A stretch of DNA of 15,679 bases from Bacillota bacterium. Its GTDB lineage: Bacteria > Bacillota > Clostridia > Lachnospirales > Lachnospiraceae. This document shows, in pieces, positions 7,758-14,276 of the stretch. The position numbers were made by a program, and so were the translations under genes. Every line of letters begins with the position of its first letter. Position 1 is the stretch's first letter. The notes under the pieces are model-generated. The model had not been told where the DNA came from. It made no database searches and worked only from the letters and a program-made list of their open reading frames with translations. The stretch is taken from positions 1 through 15,679 of the forward strand of contig JAFADH010000129.1 of the NCBI GenBank assembly GCA_023424995.1, read 5' to 3'.

Positions 7758-8927
7758 TTGATAGCAATTATTAACGGCAAAATAGTAACTCCGAATAATA
7801 TTATAGAGAATAAGGTGCTGGTTATTGAAGGGGACCGTATTATAGCGATAGCCGAAAACGCCCCTGGTGCAGACAAGGTTATCGATGCCCATAACCGGTA
7901 CATTACACCGGGATTTATCGATGTACATGCAGATAAGATCGAGCAGTTTATTCAGCCCAGGCCCACATCCCGGATGGATTTTGAGCTTGCCCTTAAGGAA
8001 TGTGAGCGGGAGCTGCTTCATCAGGGAATTACAACCATGTATCATTCGGTATCACTGTATAAGGACGAATTCTTTGGAAAATCTCCTCTCCGCACCAGGG
8101 ATAATGTACAAAAGCTTGCCGATCTCATCGAGCATATCCATAACCGTAACCACCTGATCCATCACCGCCTCCATCTGCGTATCGAGATTGATAATATAGA
8201 AGCCTATGATATTGTTAAATCCATGCTGGAAGCAAATAAGGTTCATGAGATATCCTTCATGGACCATACTCCGGGCCAGGGCCAATACCGGGATCTGGAG
8301 ATCTACGAGAAGACCATATCCAAATATCACGGGAAAGAGATCGAGACTCTTGGTATGGAAGGTGTTGTTACCTACCACCAGCATAAGACAAGGTTATCCT
8401 TTGAACAGCTGAAGGAGCTGACTGAGCTTTCACATTCCTATGGCATCCCCGTGGCGTCCCATGATGATGATTGTGATGAAAAGCTGTTCATAAACCAGGC
8501 GCTGGGAGTGGATATCAGTGAATTTCCCATCCACATCAGGACAGCAAAAACTGCCAGAGAACAGGGATTCTATACCGTGGTCGGTGCGCCGAATATACTT
8601 CTGGGCGGCTCCCATTCGGGAAATATGTCGGCGGCAGAAGCAATCCTGGAGGATTGCGCCGATATCCTCTGCTCCGACTATTACCCTCCTGCCATTCTGC
8701 ACGGCATCTTTATCATGCATCATAAGTACGGCATCCCGCTCCATGAGATGATTAACAAAGCAACTTTAAATCCGGCGACGGCTATGAAGATCGAAAAGGA
8801 TTATGGTTCCATCGAGGCCGGCAAGAAGGCGGACCTTCTGATCATCGATATCCTCGACGGTTATCCGTCCATCACTCATGTGCTGGTTGACGGCAATACA
8901 ACCTCCCGTGTGGAGTATCGAATATAA
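7758..8927 (+). CDS. phnM: RPnTP diphosphohydrolase PhnM (amidohydrolase superfamily)
   Basis: PhnM removes pyrophosphate from alpha-D-ribose 1-phosphonate 5-triphosphate to give the monophosphate substrate of PhnJ. It has 389 residues. The start is TTG 7758, supported by AAGGAGA (7744-7750) 7 bases upstream and by the N-terminus IAIINGKIVTPNN, typical of metal-dependent amidohydrolases. Visible metal-site motifs are GFIDVHAD (His57, Asp59), MDHTPGQGQ (His170), ASHDDD (His235) and CSDYYPPAIL (Asp307). GGSHSGN (284-290) and the C-terminal GSIEAGKKADLLIID are also family features. It lies 121 bases after phnK, and its 3' flank is a tandem repeat before phnL. Having PhnM between PhnK and PhnL differs from the E. 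coli order K-L-M. Confidence 0.96.
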   Translation: MIAIINGKIVTPNNIIENKVLVIEGDRIIAIAENAPGADKVIDAHNRYITPGFIDVHADKIEQFIQPRPTSRMDFELALKECERELLHQGITTMYHSVSLYKDEFFGKSPLRTRDNVQKLADLIEHIHNRNHLIHHRLHLRIEIDNIEAYDIVKSMLEANKVHEISFMDHTPGQGQYRDLEIYEKTISKYHGKEIETLGMEGVVTYHQHKTRLSFEQLKELTELSHSYGIPVASHDDDCDEKLFINQALGVDISEFPIHIRTAKTAREQGFYTVVGAPNILLGGSHSGNMSAAEAILEDCADILCSDYYPPAILHGIFIMHHKYGIPLHEMINKATLNPATAMKIEKDYGSIEAGKKADLLIIDILDGYPSITHVLVDGNTTSRVEYRI

Positions 8928-8931
8928 GTCA

Positions 8932-9120
8932 CCGGTTTATATGAATAAGACGGGACATACGCGAAATCCAATACATTGACAGCGTTCCCGGATTTACATA
9001 GGAAAGTCGGGACATATGTGAAATCAATATATTGACAGCGTTCCCGGATTTACATAGGAAAGCCGGGACATGTGTGAAATCCAATATCTTCACGGCATTC
9101 CCGGTTTTCACATAGGAAAG
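8932..9120 (+). repeat. Tandem 56-57 bp repeat between phnM and phnL (about 3.4 copies)
   Basis: The phnM-phnL gap is almost wholly repeat. Aligned at CCGG, units start at 8932, 8988, 9044 and 9101 (spacings 56, 56 and 57), the last being a partial copy of about 20 bases. The second and third copies are near identical in their first half (CCGGATTTACATAGGAAAG); the first copy is the most diverged. Each full unit has CGGGACAT, a GTGAAAT or GCGAAAT run, and TTGACAGCGTT (TTCACGGCATT in the third). Within a unit, GATTTACATA can pair with TATGTGAAATC (10 pairs, one bulge) around a 14-base loop. The partial copy runs into the phnL ribosome site. Both strands are open in one frame, but nothing suggests translation. 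Confidence 0.93.
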
Positions 9121-9132
9121 AGAGAGGAAGAA

Positions 9133-9825
9133 ATGGAAATTCTAAGAATCGATCACCTTGGTAAGAATTTTTATCTTCATAATCTGGACAGAGAGATTAA
9201 ATCCTGCCAGAATATTAGTTTTTCCCTTAACAGGGGTGAATTTATCGGTATTGTGGGATTATCCGGCGCAGGTAAATCCACCATATTAAAATGCATCAAC
9301 CGTACTTATATCCCCGAACAGGGCGCTGTCTATTATGACAGCGAGGCCTTTGGCAGGATAAATCTGGCTGCTGCAACGGAACGCGAGATATTATACCTTC
9401 GCAAGTATGAAATAGGTTATGTATCGCAGTTTCTGAATGTCATGCCCCGTACTACCGCAAAGGAGCATGTTATGAGCGCTCTGCTTGAGATGGGGGAGGA
9501 TGAGAATACTTCCAGGCAGGAAGCCGCGGAGATGCTCTCCTACTTCAAGCTGCCCGAAAATCTATGGGATATCTATCCCAATACCTTCTCCGGAGGCGAA
9601 CGCCTCAGACTTAACCTGGCACATGCCATGGTCAAGCATCCCAGGCTGATGCTGCTTGATGAGCCTACGGCATCTCTTGATAATAAGACGAAGGTTCTGG
9701 TCAAGGAGATGCTTAAGAAGCTGAAGGATAAGAATACCAGCATGATCGGTATCTTTCACGACCTGGAATTCATGGAGGGCGTCTGTGATAAGGTCTACAA
9801 TATCTCAGAGGGAGTTTTTTTATGA
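9133..9825 (+). CDS. phnL: C-P lyase ATP-binding cassette subunit PhnL
   Basis: PhnL is a cytoplasmic ABC-type protein. With PhnG, PhnH and PhnI it is required for forming the ribosyl phosphonate triphosphate from ATP and phosphonate, and it can join PhnK on the core complex. It has 230 residues, close to E. coli PhnL (226). Walker A GLSGAGKST is at 42-50, Q-loop Gln99 (YVSQFLNVMPR), signature FSGGE at 152-156, Walker B LMLLDE at 172-177, and switch His209. ATG 9133 follows a GAGG site (9124-9127) and gives the usual N-terminus. Longer frames reach back into the tandem repeat and are unlikely to be real. The stop overlaps the next start as ATGA. Confidence 0.94.
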   Translation: MEILRIDHLGKNFYLHNLDREIKSCQNISFSLNRGEFIGIVGLSGAGKSTILKCINRTYIPEQGAVYYDSEAFGRINLAAATEREILYLRKYEIGYVSQFLNVMPRTTAKEHVMSALLEMGEDENTSRQEAAEMLSYFKLPENLWDIYPNTFSGGERLRLNLAHAMVKHPRLMLLDEPTASLDNKTKVLVKEMLKKLKDKNTSMIGIFHDLEFMEGVCDKVYNISEGVFL

Positions 9826-10637
9826 TAAAAGCGGATCTGCACATTCATTCCACCGTCTCCGACGGGAGTGATACCATCGAACAGATTGTAAAGACAGCCA
9901 AAAGCAAAGGACTTGATTTTATCGCGATCACAGATCATGATACCCTATCCCACCATGGGACTATCCGTCAGCTTCCTGCCAATACCGGAGTAAAGGTCAT
10001 GGCCGGCATCGAGATATCCGCGGTTGATCCGAGGAATAATATGCGTGCACATATCCTGGGTTATCATATACAGGACCGGGATTTAATAACAGCACTTACT
10101 CTTCCGCTTCTTAAGGCGCGAAACCGCAATTCCGAGCTGCAGGCAGATATCCTTCAAAAGCACGGATACGAGCTTCCTGTGGATAAGCTCTCCAGAGCGG
10201 ATGGGAAATGTCTATATAAGCAGCATATCATGGCTTATCTGGTATCTAGCGGACAGGCCTCCGGGATGTTCGGTGAATTCTACTACTCCACCTTTAAGAA
10301 TAAAGGCATCTGTGCATTTGATATTGAATATATTGATGTATTTCAGGCGGTAAGGACCATAAAGCAGGCGGGCGGCAAGGCTGTCCTTGCCCACAGCGGC
10401 CAGCAGCAGAATTTCTACCTGATCCCAAAGCTTGCGGAATGCGGGCTGGACGGACTGGAATTAAACCATCATGCCAATACCGGAGCTGATAAGGCTATCA
10501 TCCGCGGATATGCCGATGAATACGGCCTCTTCCTTACCGGAGGAAGCGACTATCACGGGATCTACGAGCCTCAGCCATTTGGAATCGGCGATTTCCTGGC
10601 AGAAGAAAGCGGGGTGCATGCATTATGCTTGGCATAA
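9822..10637 (+). CDS. phnPP: PHP-family phosphoribosyl 1,2-cyclic phosphate phosphodiesterase/phosphatase PhnPP
   Basis: This is a PHP-fold, multi-metal phosphoesterase of 271 residues. Expected metal ligands are all present: His7 and His9 (DLHIHS), Asp14, Asp38 and His39 (TDHD), Glu64 (GIEIS), His77, His191 (AHSGQ), and Asp243 and His245 (GGSDYHG). Enzymes of this type in C-P lyase operons (PhnPP, cyclic phosphate dihydrolase) are known to hydrolyse the PhnJ product at C1 to ribose 2,5-bisphosphate and then to ribose 5-phosphate plus phosphate. This replaces PhnP and PhnN. No phnP or phnN is visible here, which fits. The start overlaps the phnL stop (ATGA), indicating tight coupling. By sequence alone it could be another PHP phosphoesterase; the operon makes PhnPP the best call. 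Confidence 0.85.
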   Translation: MIKADLHIHSTVSDGSDTIEQIVKTAKSKGLDFIAITDHDTLSHHGTIRQLPANTGVKVMAGIEISAVDPRNNMRAHILGYHIQDRDLITALTLPLLKARNRNSELQADILQKHGYELPVDKLSRADGKCLYKQHIMAYLVSSGQASGMFGEFYYSTFKNKGICAFDIEYIDVFQAVRTIKQAGGKAVLAHSGQQQNFYLIPKLAECGLDGLELNHHANTGADKAIIRGYADEYGLFLTGGSDYHGIYEPQPFGIGDFLAEESGVHALCLA

Positions 10638-11227
10638 AGCCCACCATCGAAGCGGATGTAGTATTGAATAACACTGACTTGGGCGCCTATACACAGATAC
10701 AGGCTCACAGCGTACTGAATGATGTAACAGTCGGCGACTTTACCTATCTGGCAGGATATAACCAGGTGGACTATGCAGAGCTTGGCAAGTTCTGTTCCGT
10801 TGCCAGCTTTGTCCGGATCAACCCCGGGAATCATCCTGCGTATTCCCGGGTCGCCCAGCACCATTTCACCTATCGCAGCAGTTTATTCGGCTTCGGTGAG
10901 GATGACGCCGGTTTCTTTGCCTGGCGCAGGAAGGATAAGGTCATCATAGGACATGATGTCTGGATCGGACACAATGCCAGCATCATGCCGGGCGTCACCA
11001 TTGGCAACGGTGCGGTAATCGGGACCGGATCCGTCGTCACCAAGGATGTGGAGCCTTATTCCATCGTAGCCGGCGTTCCGGCTAAGAAAATAAAAATGAG
11101 ATTCAATCATGATATCATAGAAAAAATTGAGCGCTCCGGATGGTGGGACTGGGATTATGAGATCCTCAGGGAACGGCTTCCGGATTTCCGCAATATGGAC
11201 GAATTTATAAAAAAATATCTGTTATAA
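10625..11227 (+). CDS. Left-handed beta-helix acyltransferase of the phosphonate operon
   Basis: This is a hexapeptide-repeat acyltransferase (xenobiotic/chloramphenicol acetyltransferase-like) of 200 residues, of the subgroup regularly found in phn operons. Hexapeptide turns run over about 5-62 and again over 106-150 (VIIGHDVWIG, ASIMPGVTIGNGAVIGTGSVVTKDV). The GVPAKKIKMRF signature follows, with a C-terminal helical tail. A loop at about 66-104 carries the HH pair (79-80), where the catalytic His of this family lies. It may N-acetylate aminoalkylphosphonates, as the unrelated PhnO does in E. coli; that is inference. The start overlaps phnPP by 13 bases, with GGGGTG (10611-10616) upstream. 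It is the last gene of the operon. Confidence 0.85.
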   Translation: MLGIKPTIEADVVLNNTDLGAYTQIQAHSVLNDVTVGDFTYLAGYNQVDYAELGKFCSVASFVRINPGNHPAYSRVAQHHFTYRSSLFGFGEDDAGFFAWRRKDKVIIGHDVWIGHNASIMPGVTIGNGAVIGTGSVVTKDVEPYSIVAGVPAKKIKMRFNHDIIEKIERSGWWDWDYEILRERLPDFRNMDEFIKKYLL

Positions 11228-11273
11228 AGCTTATCTTCGGCTCCATTGTTTTCATAAATTCCTTCCGTTGAAA

Positions 11274-11311
11274 AAAGGTGCTGCAGAATACGAAGCCTCT
11301 GCAGCACCTTT
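11274..11311. terminator. Rho-independent terminator, best in the - direction
   Basis: Perfect 11-bp arms (11277-11287, GGTGCTGCAGA, and 11298-11308, TCTGCAGCACC) extend to 14 bp through AAA/TTT, with a 10-base loop. Read on the - strand, the stem is followed by six T (11276-11271), so it should terminate the flavodoxin gene well. Read on the + strand, only three T follow before CCC, so termination of the phn operon may be weaker. Confidence 0.85.
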
Positions 11312-11326
11312 CCCAGTTAGCAATTA

Positions 11327-11983
11327 TCAATCTTTTTTACCTGTCATAGTTAAGCGGGCACCCATATCAAAGGCTTTCTGACAATCAACCGGAAACTGCC
11401 GCTCTCTCACCTTAGCCTTATGTGCCTCATCAAATCCGGATGCTTCATATCCGGAATAATCACTGAACTGATAAGTGTCACAGGAAAGCAAAACTTCCGG
11501 ATCTTCACTTATTATGTTAAGCAAATGCCTGTTCTGCTGAAAAATCGCATCATAATTAATCTGATGCATAACATCCTCCGGTACATTCATAGTATAGATG
11601 AATGCAGATGCAAGCTTGCCGGGAAAGACAGACCGCTTTCCTTCATTATAAGACAGATTCGGGAATAATAACCGTTCCAGGAATGACCGTATCTCACCGG
11701 TAACATTTCCAAAATAAATCGGAGAGCCTATAATCAGCACATCGCAGGCCAGGATATCCTTCAGTACTTCAGTCAAATCATCCCGGACAGCGCATAGTCC
11801 ATTACACCTGTTCCCCTTTTTCTTACAGACAAAACAGCTGATACATCCTTTAAAGTCTAAGTCATAGAGATTGATCATTCTGGTCCCGGCATTGTTGGCT
11901 TCTGCTCCGCGAAGGGCATTCTGCAGAAGTACGGCCGTATTGCCATTCTTTCTGGGACTTCCGTTCACAGCTATAATCTTCAT
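11327..11983 (-). CDS. Flavodoxin-fold NAD(P)H-dependent oxidoreductase, iron-sulfur flavoprotein-like
   Basis: This 218-residue protein of the NADPH-dependent FMN reductase family begins MKIIAVNGSPRKNGNT, the FMN phosphate-binding loop. It also has the flavin-site segment IIGSPIYFGNVTGEIRSFLERL (about 84-105). The cysteines at 47, 50, 53 and 60 read CX2CX2CX6C, which fits the 4Fe-4S motif of archaeal/clostridial iron-sulfur flavoproteins (Isf). A simpler thiol or quinone reductase relative remains possible. The electron donor and acceptor are unknown. AGAAAGGA (complement of 11991-11998) lies 7 bases before the ATG, and a good promoter lies at 12016-12044. It sits 98 bases downstream of the cupin gene on the same strand and ends at the shared hairpin. 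Confidence 0.85.
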   Translation of the reverse strand: MKIIAVNGSPRKNGNTAVLLQNALRGAEANNAGTRMINLYDLDFKGCISCFVCKKKGNRCNGLCAVRDDLTEVLKDILACDVLIIGSPIYFGNVTGEIRSFLERLLFPNLSYNEGKRSVFPGKLASAFIYTMNVPEDVMHQINYDAIFQQNRHLLNIISEDPEVLLSCDTYQFSDYSGYEASGFDEAHKAKVRERQFPVDCQKAFDMGARLTMTGKKD

Positions 11984-12015
11984 ATTATCGTCCTTTCTGT
12001 TATTGTTAATATAAC

Positions 12016-12044
12016 ATTATAGAACAGTATATTATGAAGTTCAA
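12016..12044 (-). promoter_or_regulatory. Sigma-A-type promoter for the flavodoxin-like gene
   Basis: On the - strand TTGAAC (12044-12039) and TATAAT (12021-12016) are separated by exactly 17 bases. The predicted start of transcription, near 12009, gives a leader of about 25 bases containing the ribosome site. This suggests the gene is expressed independently of the upstream cupin operon, although read-through is possible. Confidence 0.7.
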
Positions 12045-12081
12045 AGATATTTTAAATTATTCTGCGTACCCGCCGGTAAAA

Positions 12082-12423
12082 TCAATACGGGAATACCACC
12101 GTAAGCAGCATCTTAAACTGTTCTTCGGCATATACCGCATGAGGTACGTTATTGGGCATGACAATGGTTTCCCCTTCCGATACAGCATGCTCCCTGCCGC
12201 CGATGGTGATCCGGGCCGTGCCCGTGAGCACGGTCAGCATGGCGTCTCCCGTGGAAGCATGGGAGCTGATCTGTTCCCCTTTGTCAAAGGAAAACAGGGT
12301 GATGCCCACCGATTTATTCTGCACCAGGGTACGGCTGACTACCTGCCCGGGCTGATACGCCACCATCTCTCGCAGATCCATTGCCTTATCAAATTCAATA
12401 TTCTTCAGATATTTTTCCGCCAT
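12082..12423 (-). CDS. Small single-domain cupin protein
   Basis: This is a single cupin beta-barrel of 113 residues. Cupin motif 1 is degenerate: GEQISSHASTGDAMLTVLTG has the first His (His55), but Ser57 replaces the second. Motif 2 is GETIVMPNNVPHAV with His95. A metal site, if present, would be reduced. The function is unknown; such cupins can be sensors, isomerases or dioxygenase relatives. The start is ATG 12423, because GGAGGT (complement of 12432-12437) lies 8 bases upstream. The ATG two codons earlier (12429) would leave only 2 bases. It lies 14 bases after the DUF438 gene, so it is probably co-transcribed with it. Confidence 0.85.
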   Translation of the reverse strand: MAEKYLKNIEFDKAMDLREMVAYQPGQVVSRTLVQNKSVGITLFSFDKGEQISSHASTGDAMLTVLTGTARITIGGREHAVSEGETIVMPNNVPHAVYAEEQFKMLLTVVFPY

Positions 12424-12437
12424 AATCATATACCTCC

Positions 12438-13667
12438 TTATTGGTTTACCAGACGTTTCTCGCCGGTAATTGCCTGTATGGGTCCTATATTCTGGGTCAC
12501 TTCCAGCACGCCCAGATATTCGCCTCCGGGATTGCGCACTGCATAATAGCGTATCAGGACATACATATCCTTCATCCGGATCCAGAAGTCCTCGCTGTCC
12601 TTTACTCCGTTTTTAAAATCCTCCACCAGCTTCTCAACGATATGGACACTTGCAGGCGGATGGCAGTTGGATACATTACGTCCGAGGACGGAAGGGGTTC
12701 TCGGGAAGATTCGTTCTTTGCCCTGGGAGAAGTACCTTACCGTATCGTCCTTACCCACAAAGGTAATATCCATTGGCAGGGCATTCAGCACATTGGTAAG
12801 CTCCTCCACCGTAAGGGTTCCTGTAGGCAGTTGAATCTGTCCGTCGCTGTGCTTCACCTCGGAAGCAGGAGCGGAATTTTGGGTGGTCCGGTCCGTACCG
12901 TTCTCCTCAGGCTCCCATTTTCGGACACTCTTGATCAGGCAATAGCCGAATTCCTCGCTGCCGTCCGCTGCCTCCTTCCATTCCTCCTGTGTCAGGTTCT
13001 CAAGCAGGATAGGAAGCAGAATGTTCTCTTCCTTGAATATCATATCCGTTACTTTCGTAAAAGCAGCATCGGAGAATTGCCGCAGTGTCTCTAATGCAGT
13101 GGTTTCCAGACCGATGATCAATACTTTGAGCATCTCTCTGATCTCATCATCCACACCCCACATCACCTTGGGAGGAGCAGTGATACCGTACTGCTCCATA
13201 TAAGGAAACAACAGATTCTCTTTCTTCTTATAGTGAATATCGATTCCGGAATAAAGCCGGTCTAAATCTTCTTTTATACTGTCCCTGACCGGTACTATCT
13301 CATCACCGGAATCAAAGATAGTCCTGCGCAGTTCCTTAATCAGCTTCTGGATAGCATGGTTCTCTCTCTTTAATGTATTCACAGGATGACCTGGAATCAG
13401 GGCAGGATCATCGATTCTATGAATCTCTTCAATGGATCCCTTGAATACCTCCGCATGGACATCACACAGCCTCTGTATCTCCTGTACCGGAATTCCTTCC
13501 CGGATCAGGGCCTGTTCTGCCTGGGATATCTCCTCCGCCGATACTCCGTCAAAGGCCTTCGAGAACTGCTCCTTAACCTTGTCCACCGTCTTTCCCGCAT
13601 GCAGCTGGGCAAGAATATTCTTGATCGTGTTCTGCCGGAACTCCCGGTTATTAATTAATTCACTCAT
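12438..13667 (-). CDS. DUF438 / hemerythrin-like / PAS domain protein
   Basis: This is a 409-residue cytoplasmic protein of the DUF438 family. The N-terminal helical DUF438 region covers about 14-85. A hemerythrin-like four-helix region covers about 92-226, with likely metal ligands His94, His104, His145, Glu149/Glu150, Asp173/Asp174 and Glu213/Glu214. WGVDDEIR carries acidic residues where a canonical hemerythrin has His. A Gln/Ser/Thr-rich linker (about 252-283) precedes a PAS domain (about 288-395) with a Cys-His-Pro-Pro motif at 335-338. The family is uncharacterised; redox, oxygen or nitric-oxide sensing is an inference from the domains. The start has AAGGAGGTC upstream and overlaps the DUF1858 stop by 8 bases. 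Confidence 0.88.
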   Translation of the reverse strand: MSELINNREFRQNTIKNILAQLHAGKTVDKVKEQFSKAFDGVSAEEISQAEQALIREGIPVQEIQRLCDVHAEVFKGSIEEIHRIDDPALIPGHPVNTLKRENHAIQKLIKELRRTIFDSGDEIVPVRDSIKEDLDRLYSGIDIHYKKKENLLFPYMEQYGITAPPKVMWGVDDEIREMLKVLIIGLETTALETLRQFSDAAFTKVTDMIFKEENILLPILLENLTQEEWKEAADGSEEFGYCLIKSVRKWEPEENGTDRTTQNSAPASEVKHSDGQIQLPTGTLTVEELTNVLNALPMDITFVGKDDTVRYFSQGKERIFPRTPSVLGRNVSNCHPPASVHIVEKLVEDFKNGVKDSEDFWIRMKDMYVLIRYYAVRNPGGEYLGVLEVTQNIGPIQAITGEKRLVNQ

Positions 13668-13998
13668 ATGAATGACCTCCTTCTGTTAATTCGTATCCAT
13701 GCTCGGCAAATGTTTTTCTTATCAGTTCCATATCCACATGCCTGAGAGCCGCTCCCTTTGTAATGGTCATAAAGCGTCCCACCGTCTGCAGCATGCCGGG
13801 TTTTGTAATATCGGTAAACCCCAGCTCCGTCAGAATATTGATGATTGCCGGCTCCTCCCTGCATAAGTCATGCACGGATTTTGTTAAATCAATGATTTTT
13901 CCTACCATACCTGCCATCTCCCATCTTAAAATAATAGTATTTATAATTTCCTTCTGCTTTATAACATCCATATCCGAAGACGTATTATCCTGCATCAT
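13660..13998 (-). CDS. DUF1858 domain protein
   Basis: This is a 112-residue protein. The N-terminal helix (10-30) is followed by a DUF1858 domain at about 35-103: IIDLTKSVHDLCREEPAIINIL, ELGFTDITKPGMLQTVGRFMTI, ITKGAALRHVDMELI. Relatives of this domain are found as small redox proteins associated with hybrid cluster proteins. Many have CXXC, but this one has a single Cys (46), so disulfide chemistry is doubtful. Tandem ATG codons stand at the start, with a weak GGGA upstream. The first ATG overlaps the stop of the repeat frame upstream as ATGA. Its own stop overlaps the DUF438 start, so both are probably translated from one mRNA. Function is unknown. Confidence 0.82.
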   Translation of the reverse strand: MMQDNTSSDMDVIKQKEIINTIILRWEMAGMVGKIIDLTKSVHDLCREEPAIINILTELGFTDITKPGMLQTVGRFMTITKGAALRHVDMELIRKTFAEHGYELTEGGHSYE

Positions 13999-14201
13999 TT
14001 TAAGTCCCGGACTTTGCGTGCCGGCTTCTTCTGGTCCTCCGCGATATCCGCAATCATCTCTCCGCTATGTCCGCTGATTATACCTCCACAACATCCGCTG
14101 ATCACACCTTCACAATGTCCACTGATAAAACCTTCACAATATCCGCTGATCACACCTTCACAATATCCGCTGATCACATCTTCACAATATCCGCTGATCA
14201 C
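13995..14201 (-). CDS. Possible Cys-repeat peptide encoded by the 24-bp array (doubtful)
   Basis: The - strand of the repeat array is open as about 68 residues from a GTG at 14201. It consists of 8-residue repeats of the type ISGYCEGV (variants ISGHCEGV, ISGCCGGI), then a polar tail EMIADIAEDQKKPARKVRDLK. Its stop overlaps the DUF1858 ATG as ATGA, a translational-coupling arrangement that argues for translation. Against it, the GTG has no well-spaced ribosome site, the frame upstream is broken by a 23-base unit, and all frames through a 24-bp repeat tend to be open or periodic. No known family is recognised. It could instead be untranslated leader. Confidence 0.25.
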   Translation of the reverse strand: MISGYCEDVISGYCEGVISGYCEGFISGHCEGVISGCCGGIISGHSGEMIADIAEDQKKPARKVRDLK

Positions 14202-14272
14202 ATCTTCACAACGTCTACTGATAAACCTTCACAATATCCACTGATCTGACCTTCACAACGTCCGCTGATCTG
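14070..14272 (-). repeat. 24-bp tandem repeat array (about 8.5 copies)
   Basis: This array fills most of the 351-base gap between the DUF1858 gene and the Crp/Fnr gene. Units start at 14070, 14094, 14118, 14142, 14166, 14190, 14214, 14237 and 14261 (partial). All are 24 bases except the one at 14214, which is 23 because AAAA has become AAA. On the + strand each unit begins TCCGCTGAT (or TCCACTGAT/TCTACTGAT) and ends with TTCACAA (TCCACAA in the first). Degenerate TCCGC pieces extend it to about 14040. The predicted - strand promoter lies upstream, so the array would be transcribed as the leader of the DUF1858-DUF438-cupin operon. Confidence 0.95.
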
Positions 14273-14276
14273 CTCC

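Noticed and set aside
8929..9111. Open frame of about 60 residues on the - strand across the 56-57 bp repeats
   Set aside because: It arises from the tandem repeat itself, has no ribosome site, and is antisense within the phn operon.
8932..9120. CRISPR array or insertion-sequence ends
   Set aside because: The whole 56-57 bp unit repeats without spacers, and there is no transposase or target duplication.
12441..13094. 217-residue + strand frame opposite the DUF438 gene
   Set aside because: It is antisense to a well-supported gene and its composition does not resemble a known protein.
14014..14249. Pro/Ser/Gln- or Thr-rich repeat frames on the + strand of the 24-bp array
   Set aside because: They are by-products of a 24-bp period being open in several frames, with no start or ribosome site support, and they run into the regulator's promoter.
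14070..14272. CRISPR array
   Set aside because: Units are contiguous direct repeats with no unique spacers, and no cas genes are present.
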